A stretch of DNA of 64,000 bases, taken from the NCBI RefSeq assembly GCF_018448885.1, contig NZ_RCWB01000023.1, forward strand, positions 24,716 to 88,715, in the 5' to 3' direction. The notes under the pieces are model-generated. The model did not search any database. It saw only the letters and a program-made list of their open reading frames with translations, and was not told where the DNA came from. Both the position numbers and the translations under genes were made by a program. Positions 57,401 through 64,000 of the stretch are shown piece after piece. Position 1 is the stretch's first letter. Each line of letters opens with the position of its first letter. This stretch comes from Photorhabdus caribbeanensis. Lineage in GTDB: Bacteria; Pseudomonadota; Gammaproteobacteria; Enterobacterales; Enterobacteriaceae.

Positions 57401-58497
57401 CTGTTGCTGAAATAGCAACTTTGAAACATCAGTCCGATAGTACTAAAGCTGATAGCCTCAGTGTTTCTGAATCTTATCGTCGCCGCCGACAGGAGTGGGA
57501 ACTGCAATATAAACAAGCTGAATGGGAAGTAAAGTCTATTGATCAGCAAATTAATATTCAGCAGTTGCAGGTTAGCGCCGCACGTAAGCGTTTGGCGCAA
57601 GTTGAAGCGCAGCAGCAACAATCTCAGGCACTGTTGGCGTATTTCTCTAGCCGTTTTACTAATGAAAGTTTATATACTTGGATGATTAGCCAGATCTCAA
57701 GCCTCTATTTGCAGGCTTATGATGCTGTTTCTTCGTTGTGTTTATCTGCACAAGCCTCTTTACAATATGAGCTTGGGCTAGGCGAACAGAATTTTATTGA
57801 TGGCGCGAGTTGGAATGATCTCTATCAAGGGTTGTTAGTCGGCGAAAATCTGAAATTAGCGTTGCAACGCATGGAACGCACTTATGTTGAGCAAAATTCA
57901 CGTAAATTGGAAATTATCAAAACGATTTCGCTTAAATCTTTATTGGGTGAGTCTTGGGAAGATAATCTCAAAGCCTTAAAAGCGCATAACGTAATTACCT
58001 TTAATTTGGATGAATTAAAACAATTTGGTATGGATTATCCGGGTTTATTTAATCGGCGGATTAAATCTGTTTCAGTGACGCTGCCGATGTTAATTGGTCC
58101 TTATGAAGATATTTGCGCTAAATTAAGTTTGTCGGGTGTGAGTAGTTATACGACAAAAGCGGATCTTAAAACGGTTGAAAAAATGTTGAAAGAGGGAACT
58201 CGTGCGGAAACGCCTTATATGGTCCGCAGCATACAACCCAATCAACAAATCGCTTTATCTACGGGGATTAATGACAGCGGAATGTTTACGCTTAATTTCG
58301 ATGATGAACGTTTCTTACCCTTTGAGGGAATGGGGGTAGGATCGAGTTGGAATTTCCAATTTACCAATACATCGCAGGATTTAGAAAGTCTAACCGATGT
58401 GATTCTTCATATTCGATATACCGCGCAAGAAGGGTCTGCATCATTTGGCTCGGCTGTTAAAGCATTATTGAACAAGGAATACCCAGATTTGGTATGA
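54403..58497 (+). CDS. Insecticidal Tc toxin A component, C-terminal half (TcaB/YenA2 type)
   Basis: A 1364-residue Tc A2 protein. It aligns along its length with remembered TccB: an N-terminal shell region, the block PIDLKGANGIYFWELFFHMPFMVAWRF, the neuraminidase-like and receptor-binding middle, a long coiled-coil translocation channel (about residues 905-1090, rich in Gln/Ala) and a C-terminal TcB-binding domain (RRIKSVSVTLPMLIGPYEDI, then SFGSAVKALLN). I start at ATG 54403, 9 bases after AAGGAG; the ATG at 54394 touches the ribosome site. The 8-base overlap with A1 means coupled translation. Confidence 0.9.
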   Translation: MSNLIEAKLQENLRDALVDYYLGQIVPHDTAFQSLRERIQNVDDLYDFLLLDTQVSSKVKTARVAHVTQSVQQYINRIVLNLESGLSMTQEEADNWQEFANRYGYWAANQQLAIYPEVYVDPTLRLTKTEFFFQLESALNQGKLTDDVAQKAILGYLNNFEEVSNLEVIAGYEDGIDIADDKIYFIAKTRTQPYRYFWRTLDAKQRNNQTDELYPTAWSEWKLINVPLENAYNGVVRPIILNNRLYISWFEVSEEKQDKDNSIKYRTKLNLAHLAFDGTWSTGTTVREDLLDHAMKELIAVLDRTGDVERLALVAFVRMQSTDNDKKPYDYDEVFTYVCDNLLMEATDLPKSTSTLSDLDAYGAALVWFYFREPANGGPEEYKQLVLYPVNNNMKWPIAEPPTFEGQLGKIDDFKLDATYVDGTLNMYLTSTSTYKYDFSRSKNILYCIWLEDSKGERCWLDYKILTPEDYDPKLSVTLNRCDRNDVTVVTGFSLPSETGDVAGRIKTKLSVGKLLRDKIQIKQTKQTQYLQFPKEDQPEEPLESWYSDKAIRLNTLFAKELISKASQKLDKVLSWETQNIHEEPITDNVSKPIDLKGANGIYFWELFFHMPFMVAWRFNVEQRYEEASRWIKFVFNPFESNDEPALEQNKPRYWNSRPIIDEPKRLRSLVEPADPDAISASEPIHYRKAIFNFYVKNIIDQGDMEYRKLQPTARTVARLSYATASSLLGARPDLQLASSWQPITLEDASYKKSSAVRALEMISYPLPYAPVVHDKTIRALDNDLFMKPINEELTALWDKIENRIYNLRHNLTLDGKEISMDLYDSKISPRGLMDQRYQRVVAARNASRMNFRVPNYRFEPMLARAKSGVDTLIQFGSTLLSLLERKDNLSFESFQMVQNNDLYRFAVDLQQQDININQASLDALQVSKQSAQERYEHYKSLYDENISSTEQQVIELQAQASSALLASQVSRTAAAALDLVPNIYGLAVGGSHWGAALNAVAEIATLKHQSDSTKADSLSVSESYRRRRQEWELQYKQAEWEVKSIDQQINIQQLQVSAARKRLAQVEAQQQQSQALLAYFSSRFTNESLYTWMISQISSLYLQAYDAVSSLCLSAQASLQYELGLGEQNFIDGASWNDLYQGLLVGENLKLALQRMERTYVEQNSRKLEIIKTISLKSLLGESWEDNLKALKAHNVITFNLDELKQFGMDYPGLFNRRIKSVSVTLPMLIGPYEDICAKLSLSGVSSYTTKADLKTVEKMLKEGTRAETPYMVRSIQPNQQIALSTGINDSGMFTLNFDDERFLPFEGMGVGSSWNFQFTNTSQDLESLTDVILHIRYTAQEGSASFGSAVKALLNKEYPDLV

Positions 58498-58568
58498 CGA
58501 GAATTAAGAATTAAATGAATCAGTCATCTGAATTTAAAATTCTTACTCGTTATCATTAACATTCAAAT

Positions 58569-58596
58569 TAGCCTCTTCTATCCATGTGGAGGCTAA
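58569..58596 (+). repeat. Hairpin between TcA2 and chi2
   Basis: TTAGCCTC and GAGGCTAA form a perfect 8-base stem with a 13-base loop, 25 bases before the chi2 start. It lacks a T-tract and may regulate the ratio of chi2 to toxin subunits. Confidence 0.5.
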
Positions 58597-58621
58597 ATAT
58601 AAATTTCATTGGAGTTTATAA

Positions 58622-60511
58622 ATGGTAAACAAATATACTTATACCTCATCGAAATCCATGTCCGACATAAGTGATATTATTGGTGAACCATTAACCGCAT
58701 GGAATAATCAGGCAGGCGGCCAAGTTTATAATGTTATTTTTAATGGCGGTGTTTATACCAATACCTATTGGGTTGAGCGCTGGCATATTCCCGATCCTAC
58801 TGTTAAAGAGGGAACACCTCATAATGCCTGGAAATATATTCGTCAAGCGACGGAAGAAGAGATAAAACAACACGGAAACCCTACCGATGGGCGCGTTGAT
58901 CCGACAGAAGATATTCCTTCACCGGTTTTACAACCGGATGCTATTACAGAACAGACCTATCAACGGCCGGATGTTAATTTTAAACCTGATGGTTCAGCGG
59001 GCAACCTTTCTTATACTGCGACGCGTGTTTGTCGCCCGATGTATAATGAATATGAAAGCGATAAATCCAGACCAAAGCTTTCTGCTTATATTACTGATTG
59101 GTGTCAATATGATGCGCGCTTAGATGGTAAAAATGAAGACGCTGATCAGCGGGGAAGAGGATTTGATTTAAGCACTATCAATGTGACTGCCTATGATAAA
59201 TTAATATTCAGCTTCTTGGGTATTTACGGTGATACTGGTGTAAAAGGGAAGAAGATTACAGAAGTTGCCGATGGCTGGAATAGCCAGAGTGAAATCAAAA
59301 TTACCGAAGGCCATATTGTTCCTCTTGATCCTTATGGTGATTTAGGTACTGCCCGTAATGTGGGATTACCTAAGGAAAGTGCTAATACGGATATTAATGC
59401 AGGAACATTTTTGCCTTTTTACCAACAAAAGAAAGCATCCGGTTTATTAGGTGGATTACGCGAATTACAGAAAACGGCGCGTTTAGCGGGTCATAAACTT
59501 GAACTGGCTTTTAGTATTGGTGGCTGGAGTATGTCCGGTTATTTCTCCGTGATGGCGGCTGATGAAACAAAACGTGGCGTTTTTGTTGACAGTATTGTTG
59601 ATTTTTTTGAGCGCTTTCCTATGTTTAGTTGTGTCGATATTGACTGGGAATATCCCGGAAGTCCGGGCGAGGAAGGTAATGTTATTAGTGATAAAGATGG
59701 AGAACATTACGCTCTGTTAATTAAAGAATTACGTGAATCTTTGGATAGCCGATTTGGGCGAGGGGATAGAAAAGAGATCTCCATTGCTTGTAGTGGTGTA
59801 AAAGCGAAATTAAAAACATCCAATATTGCCGAATTAGTTAAGAATGGTCTGGATAATATTTATTTAATGAGTTACGACTATTTTGGCACCGGGTGGGCGC
59901 CTTATATCGGCCATCATACTAATCTCTATTCGCCAAAAGATCCTGATCCATCAGATGCGTCTGATTTATCTGCGGAAGTTGCTATCAATTACTTACATCA
60001 GGAGCTTGGCATACCTTTGGAGAAAATTCATTTAGGTTATGCTAACTATGGTCGTGCAGGTAAAGGGGCAAATCTTGAAACGCGCGAATATAATAAAACG
60101 GGCAATGCGTTAGGAACAATGGAAAAAGGTTCACCTGAATTCTTTGATATTGTTAATAATTATCTGGATAGCGAACACACCCTCGCGACCGGGAAAAATG
60201 GTTTTGTGCTAATGACGGATACTAATGCTGATGCCGATTTCTTGTTTAGTGAAACGGAAGGACACTTTATCTCATTAGATACACCACGTACGGTGAAGCA
60301 GAAAGCGGAGTATGTCGCTAAAAATAAACTGGGCGGTATATTTTCTTGGTCAGGCGATCAGGATTGTGGCTTGTTGGCGAATGCAGCCAGAGAAGGAATG
60401 GGGTATATTGCCAAATCTAATGATGAGACCATCGACATGGGGCCACTCTATAATCCGGGTAAGCCCTATTATTTAAAATCTATTGGCGAAATGAAGAAAA
60501 ACGCTGATTAA
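58622..60511 (+). CDS. GH18 chitinase with N-terminal chitin-binding-like module (Chi2 type)
   Basis: A 629-residue chitinase. Residues 20-75 look like a CBM5/12-type chitin-binding module (VYNVIFNGGVYTNTYWVERWHIP...WKYIR). The GH18 domain follows, with SxGG (FSIGGWSMSG) and the catalytic DxDxE core at Asp339, Asp341 and Glu343 in VDIDWEYPG. As in chi1, the Asp that often begins the motif is replaced (Ser here). No signal peptide is evident. It corresponds to Chi2 of Yen-Tc. Confidence 0.9.
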   Translation: MVNKYTYTSSKSMSDISDIIGEPLTAWNNQAGGQVYNVIFNGGVYTNTYWVERWHIPDPTVKEGTPHNAWKYIRQATEEEIKQHGNPTDGRVDPTEDIPSPVLQPDAITEQTYQRPDVNFKPDGSAGNLSYTATRVCRPMYNEYESDKSRPKLSAYITDWCQYDARLDGKNEDADQRGRGFDLSTINVTAYDKLIFSFLGIYGDTGVKGKKITEVADGWNSQSEIKITEGHIVPLDPYGDLGTARNVGLPKESANTDINAGTFLPFYQQKKASGLLGGLRELQKTARLAGHKLELAFSIGGWSMSGYFSVMAADETKRGVFVDSIVDFFERFPMFSCVDIDWEYPGSPGEEGNVISDKDGEHYALLIKELRESLDSRFGRGDRKEISIACSGVKAKLKTSNIAELVKNGLDNIYLMSYDYFGTGWAPYIGHHTNLYSPKDPDPSDASDLSAEVAINYLHQELGIPLEKIHLGYANYGRAGKGANLETREYNKTGNALGTMEKGSPEFFDIVNNYLDSEHTLATGKNGFVLMTDTNADADFLFSETEGHFISLDTPRTVKQKAEYVAKNKLGGIFSWSGDQDCGLLANAAREGMGYIAKSNDETIDMGPLYNPGKPYYLKSIGEMKKNAD

Positions 60512-60581
60512 TTCGTCTTTGTCAATAAAGAGGGATATTGCGTTTCTCATCCGTAAATTTCTTCGTTCTTAAAATAATCTT

Positions 60582-60608
60582 ATTCAGCCTGATATTTTAG
60601 GGCTGAAT
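60582..60608. terminator. Hairpin at the end of the Tc block
   Basis: ATTCAGCC and GGCTGAAT form an 8-base stem about 70 bases after chi2. There is little T-tract, so termination is weak or needs Rho. Confidence 0.45.
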
Positions 60609-60681
60609 AGGGTTATATTCTGTAAAATGTCACCGTTTATCGCTAAGCTGTACCTAAGCTATTTAATCAGAGAACGGAATA

Positions 60682-61542
60682 ATGACAAATTCAACGACTG
60701 AATGGGTGACAATTTATGATCTGCATAGCCATACGACTGCATCGGATGGTTTACTTTCACCATCAGAGTTGGTTGAACGGGCAGTGGCAATGGGTGTTAA
60801 TGTATTGGCAGTGACTGATCATGATACAACGGAGGCTATTTTACCCGCCAATGAACATATCAGCCAGCACAACTTGCCATTAAAATTGATATCAGGTGTT
60901 GAGATATCTACTCTGTGGCAGAATATGGAGATTCACATTGTTGGTTTAAACATTGATATTCAGTCAAATGCAATGGTCACATTACTCGGAAAGCAAGCTG
61001 AACTCAGAAAAGAGAGAGGAATTGAGATAGGTCGTAAATTGGCAAAGGTGGGTATTCCCGATGCTTGGACAGGGGCTAATCGGTTAGCAAATGGCGGGCA
61101 GGTGACACGAGGCCATTTTGCCCGTTATTTAATTGAAATAGGCAAAGAGCCAACAGTGGCGAAAATATTTAAAAAGTATCTGGCAAAAGGAAAAATCGGA
61201 TACGTTCCACCTCAATGGTGTACAATTGAACAAGCTATTGATGCCATTCATCAATCAGGTGGTCAAGCAGTCATTGCTCATCCGGGACGATATGATTTAT
61301 CGACCAAATGGTTGAAGCGTCTGATTGTCTGGTTTAAACAACATGGTGGTGATGCAATGGAAGTTGCACAGTGCCAGCAGGCGCCTAACGAGCGGCAATA
61401 TCTCGGTCAATTGTCGCGGGAATATGATTTGATGGCTTCGTTAGGTTCTGATTTTCACCAGCCTTGTTCATGGATAGAGTTAGGGCGTAAATTGTGGTTG
61501 CCCGGTGATGTGGTACCAATATGGCGTAACTGGTCACTGTAG
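60682..61542 (+). CDS. rnm: 5'-3' exoribonuclease RNase AM (YciV/Rnm)
   Basis: A PHP-domain phosphoesterase of 286 residues that trims short RNAs and matures the 5' ends of ribosomal RNAs in E. coli. Metal-binding blocks are intact: DLHSHTTASDG (residues 14-24), VTDHDTTE, an IHIVGLNID segment, VIAHPGRYD and GSDFHQP. In E. coli it is adjacent to trpL; here the 12-kb Tc block separates them. Confidence 0.95.
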   Translation: MTNSTTEWVTIYDLHSHTTASDGLLSPSELVERAVAMGVNVLAVTDHDTTEAILPANEHISQHNLPLKLISGVEISTLWQNMEIHIVGLNIDIQSNAMVTLLGKQAELRKERGIEIGRKLAKVGIPDAWTGANRLANGGQVTRGHFARYLIEIGKEPTVAKIFKKYLAKGKIGYVPPQWCTIEQAIDAIHQSGGQAVIAHPGRYDLSTKWLKRLIVWFKQHGGDAMEVAQCQQAPNERQYLGQLSREYDLMASLGSDFHQPCSWIELGRKLWLPGDVVPIWRNWSL

Positions 61543-61569
61543 GGGCTGCATAAAATTAAGAGGTAATTT

Positions 61570-62190
61570 ATGAGCCAGTTTTTTTATATTCATCCTGATA
61601 ATCCGCAGCCGCGTTTAATAGGGCAAAGTGTGGATGTGCTTAAAAAGGGTGGAGTGGTTGTTTACCCAACTGATTCCGGTTATGCGATTGGTTGTCGTCT
61701 GGAAGATAAAGATTCGATGACTCGGATATGCCGTATCCGTCAGTTAGAGAGTCATCATAATTTCACCTTAATGTGCCGGGATTTGTCAGAAATATCGACC
61801 TATGCTTATGTCGATAATTCAGCTTTTCGTCTGATTAAGAATAATACGCCAGGCAATTACACGTTTATTTTGCGTGCGACGAAAGAAGTACCTCGTCGTT
61901 TGATGAATGATAAGCGAAAAACTATCGGGTTACGTGTTCCATCCAATCCAATTGCCTTGGCGCTGCTTGAACAAGTGGGCGAGCCATTGATGTCTACTAG
62001 CCTAATTTTGCCGGGCAATGATTTTGCTGAATCTGATCCTGAAGAAATTAAAGATAATTTGGGAAAATTGGTTGATCTGATTATTCACGGGGGTTATTTA
62101 GGGCAACAGCCTACAACCGTAATCGATTTAACTGAGGATACGCCGGTTGTCATACGGGAAGGGGCTGGCAATATCACGCCATTCTTATAA
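61570..62190 (+). CDS. yciO: YciO, YrdC/Sua5-family protein
   Basis: A 206-residue member of the YrdC-like family (threonylcarbamoyl-AMP synthase relatives); YciO itself does not fully replace the essential TsaC. Family blocks VVVYPTDSGYAIGCRL, FTLMCRDLSEIS, NNTPGNYTFILRATKEVPRRL and TIGLRVPSNPIALALLE are intact. It follows rnm by 27 bases, as in E. coli. Confidence 0.94.
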   Translation: MSQFFYIHPDNPQPRLIGQSVDVLKKGGVVVYPTDSGYAIGCRLEDKDSMTRICRIRQLESHHNFTLMCRDLSEISTYAYVDNSAFRLIKNNTPGNYTFILRATKEVPRRLMNDKRKTIGLRVPSNPIALALLEQVGEPLMSTSLILPGNDFAESDPEEIKDNLGKLVDLIIHGGYLGQQPTTVIDLTEDTPVVIREGAGNITPFL

Positions 62191-62220
62191 GCTCCGCAGT
62201 AATTATTTTCGGAATTTATA

Positions 62221-62258
62221 TAAAGCTTGTATATTATATGCAGGCTTTATATTTTTGA
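62221..62258 (+). terminator. Terminator of rnm-yciO
   Basis: TAAAGCTTG and CAGGCTTTA pair (one G-U) across an 11-base loop and run into TATTTTTGATTTTTT. The rest of the 319-base gap to the protease gene shows no gene. Confidence 0.7.
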
Positions 62259-62509
62259 TTTTTTAATTGAATCGAAACGGTTATTATTATTTCGAATTAT
62301 TAATACTGACTCAATAAAATAGAACCATCATCTATTTAATAATTAAGTTGATTTTAATGACGTAATAAGGAAATATTTACCTCACCTAAGGTAAGTTTAT
62401 TCACTCATTATTTGATCATACTATTAGGTATAAAGCCTTCTGGCTGGATATTTAATATAAATAACAGCGTAAGGTTATCCATTCATTATAAAATCAAGGG
62501 ATATTGAAA

Positions 62510-63658
62510 ATGTCAGTTGTTAATTTCTCCGATAAACCAGTTGATGTCGTTAATGTTTATACATGGCCAAAATCACCAGATAGGGATTTAATCGCATGTG
62601 GACGTGACGCATATGCTGAAAAATCAGTGCAAGAAGCATTGAACGGGGAACCTGATAAGGCGGTAAAATTAAGTGAGTTAAATGATATTCTGGCCACCTG
62701 TGAACCTTTTGACTTTAACGGCGTCACTTTATATGCAAAAGATCCGGTCTTGGCCTTAATTAAAGCATTATCAGAGAAAAATGGTTATTTGTTGGATGAT
62801 TCATATCCTCCTGAACAATGGCAAAGTGGGGGAGTTGATAAGCATAGCCGTATTAAAGATTTTATTGAATCTCCCAGTATGTTTATTAAAGGGATAGAGA
62901 TGATCGATATGGGGCAGCTTTATCTTGGCAATTGCGGCTTTGTTAGCACCATTGGGGCAATTGCTTCCCATCCTGAGGGGCATAATTTGTTATTCTCTTC
63001 CATTTATCCGCCAGTTTATAATTCAACGGGCGTTTATTCGATCAGAATCATCAATCAATCTAAGATTGGTTATTTATTGATTGACGATGATCTGCCGCGA
63101 GTTAATTTTTCTGCTATGGAAGATAAAAATGAGTTTTGGTATTACCTGATTGAAAAAGCATTTGCAAAATTGCATGGAGGCTATGAGAATTTAGGCGGTG
63201 GTAATGAAATCTATTTTGGTATAGAATCGACAGCAAATACGAGTATTAATCAGAATAATAAAGATCATATTTGGGATGAGAAATTTGTCGATATATTTAA
63301 AGTAAAACATCATGTGACTTATCAAGGAACGGGTTCCTCTACGGATTTGGTATCAGGCCATGCTTATTTAATATTAGATGCTCAGCAATGGAATGATATT
63401 AAGTTAGTACGACTGCATAATCCGTGGAATGTCGTTAAATATAAAGGTCCATATTCTCCCGGTTCTGCTGAATGGGAAAATATTCCAGAAGACGTGCAAA
63501 ATAATATATTCCAGAATAGCCGATTTGAGGGGAAATCATTCTGGATGCCATATGATCTCTATGTTAAGAATTTACCAAAAATCAGCGACATGTATCTCAG
63601 CGAAACTATTCCAGATTCACTGAAAAGTATTGCCAATCCATCTCCAATTCAGGAGTAA
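62510..63658 (+). CDS. Calpain-like (peptidase C2) cysteine protease
   Basis: A 382-residue protein whose second half matches the calpain protease core. A Cys132 in QLYLGNCGFVSTIGAI aligns with the catalytic-Cys motif (QGxLGDCWFL in eukaryotes); the segment EFWYYLIEKAFAKLHGGYENL matches the calpain EFWxxLLEKAYAKLxGxYE block; His274 in GHAYLILD and Asn294 in LHNPWN complete the triad. No signal peptide is visible; residues 1-110 are unassigned. Bacterial calpains are scattered and mostly unstudied; a secreted or injected effector and an internal protease are both possible. ATG 62510 is chosen over a TTG at 62504 because AAGGGA lies 8 bases upstream. It stands alone, with its own terminator. 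Confidence 0.82.
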   Translation: MSVVNFSDKPVDVVNVYTWPKSPDRDLIACGRDAYAEKSVQEALNGEPDKAVKLSELNDILATCEPFDFNGVTLYAKDPVLALIKALSEKNGYLLDDSYPPEQWQSGGVDKHSRIKDFIESPSMFIKGIEMIDMGQLYLGNCGFVSTIGAIASHPEGHNLLFSSIYPPVYNSTGVYSIRIINQSKIGYLLIDDDLPRVNFSAMEDKNEFWYYLIEKAFAKLHGGYENLGGGNEIYFGIESTANTSINQNNKDHIWDEKFVDIFKVKHHVTYQGTGSSTDLVSGHAYLILDAQQWNDIKLVRLHNPWNVVKYKGPYSPGSAEWENIPEDVQNNIFQNSRFEGKSFWMPYDLYVKNLPKISDMYLSETIPDSLKSIANPSPIQE

Positions 63659-63752
63659 TAGGATATCGGTTTTGCCAGGGTTGACTTGTAATCTATTAAT
63701 TTGATATTAGTGTTTGGTATTAATGTCAATTTAAATAAAATTTAATGAAATG

Positions 63753-63788
63753 GTGGCCTGAAATTTATAATTCATGGCCACTTTTATA
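63753..63788 (+). terminator. Terminator of the calpain-like gene
   Basis: GTGGCC and GGCCAC pair, with an inner TGAA/TTCA extension, about 95 bases after the stop, followed by TTTTATATTATT. Confidence 0.7.
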
Positions 63789-63958
63789 TTATTCAAAATT
63801 ATATCTTATTAATTGTTTGACAATTGAAAAAGTAAGTGAATTCTATGATTATAGAAATATTATTATTTTAAGGGGCGGATTCGACTAATAAGCGCAATTT
63901 TTCAGAAAGGCGGTCAGTTGCTATAGTAGGCATCTTTCCCGCCACAGGAGAATGCGCT

Positions 63959-64000
63959 ATGGCCTATACACAACTGACCGAGACAGAAAGATATCAGATT
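63959..64000 (+). mobile_element. Start of an IS30-family transposase (cut by the window edge)
   Basis: Only the first 14 codons are present: MAYTQLTETERYQI, which matches the N-terminus I recall for IS30-type transposases, with an AGGAG ribosome site upstream at 63955 or so. The IS left end should lie within the ~100 bases before it. The rest is outside the window, so intactness is unknown. Confidence 0.6.

Noticed and set aside
50859..58497. TcA1 and TcA2 as a single frameshifted tcdA-like gene
   Set aside because: The 8-base overlap with its own ribosome site and the known split in Yen-Tc and Tca/Tcc loci show two normal genes.
1..64000. CRISPR arrays, tRNA or rRNA genes
   Set aside because: No spaced direct repeats, cloverleaf-like segments or rRNA-like stretches were seen on either strand.

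Overview
The window looks like the chromosome of an insect-associated member of the Enterobacterales, most likely Photorhabdus (Xenorhabdus is the main alternative). Three things support this. Housekeeping gene order follows the Escherichia coli K-12 purU-galU-hns-adhE-opp-cls-tonB-ompW-trp-yciO arc almost gene for gene. Base composition is AT-rich throughout. One inserted block encodes a split insecticidal Tc toxin A subunit between two chitinases. The genus is inferred from recalled protein families and gene order; no search was run.

Backbone, left to right: a hicA/hicB toxin-antitoxin pair (61-712); purU and ychJ on the minus strand; rssB (without the usual rssA neighbour); galU followed by ugd and a UDP-glucuronate 4-epimerase gene, a short route to UDP-glucuronate and UDP-galacturonate for surface polysaccharide; hns and tdk, divergent; adhE on the minus strand behind an FNR-like site; ychE; then the opp oligopeptide importer with two consecutive oppA genes and oppBCDF. 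After the first accessory block the backbone resumes with yciU, cls, yciY, tonB, yciA and yciB. A second insertion (a SulP transporter, a TumE/TumA-type toxin-antitoxin pair and two Ail/OmpX-like barrels) separates yciB from yciC. Then come ompW with a perfect FNR box and a complete trpEGDCFBA operon with leader peptide, attenuator and TrpR-type promoter/operator. A third insertion carries the Tc toxin and chitinases. Then rnm (yciV) and yciO, followed by a calpain-like cysteine protease gene and the start of an IS30-type transposase at the right edge.

The most interesting region is 20964-29109, a very AT-rich eight-gene minus-strand operon between oppF and an IS1595-type element. It starts with a 49-residue peptide gene that is not obvious without looking for it: acidic, ending His-Arg-Cys, and with a strong ribosome binding site. 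Downstream lie a JmjC-type oxygenase, a cytosolic relative of OppA, a ThiF/MccB-like adenylating enzyme with a probable peptide-recognition N-terminus, an HExxH protein, a second JmjC-type oxygenase, an MFS exporter and an ABC-F ATPase. I read this as an uncharacterised ribosomally made, post-translationally modified peptide (RiPP) pathway with its own export and probable ribosome-protection immunity. Its closest logic is that of pantocin A and microcin C7, but the enzyme combination is not one I recognise.

The Tc block (49124-60511) encodes chitinase, TcA N-terminal half, TcA C-terminal half and chitinase, the arrangement of the Yersinia entomophaga Yen-Tc A component. No TcB or TcC gene is in the window, so any complete toxin must borrow its cocoon and effector subunits from elsewhere.
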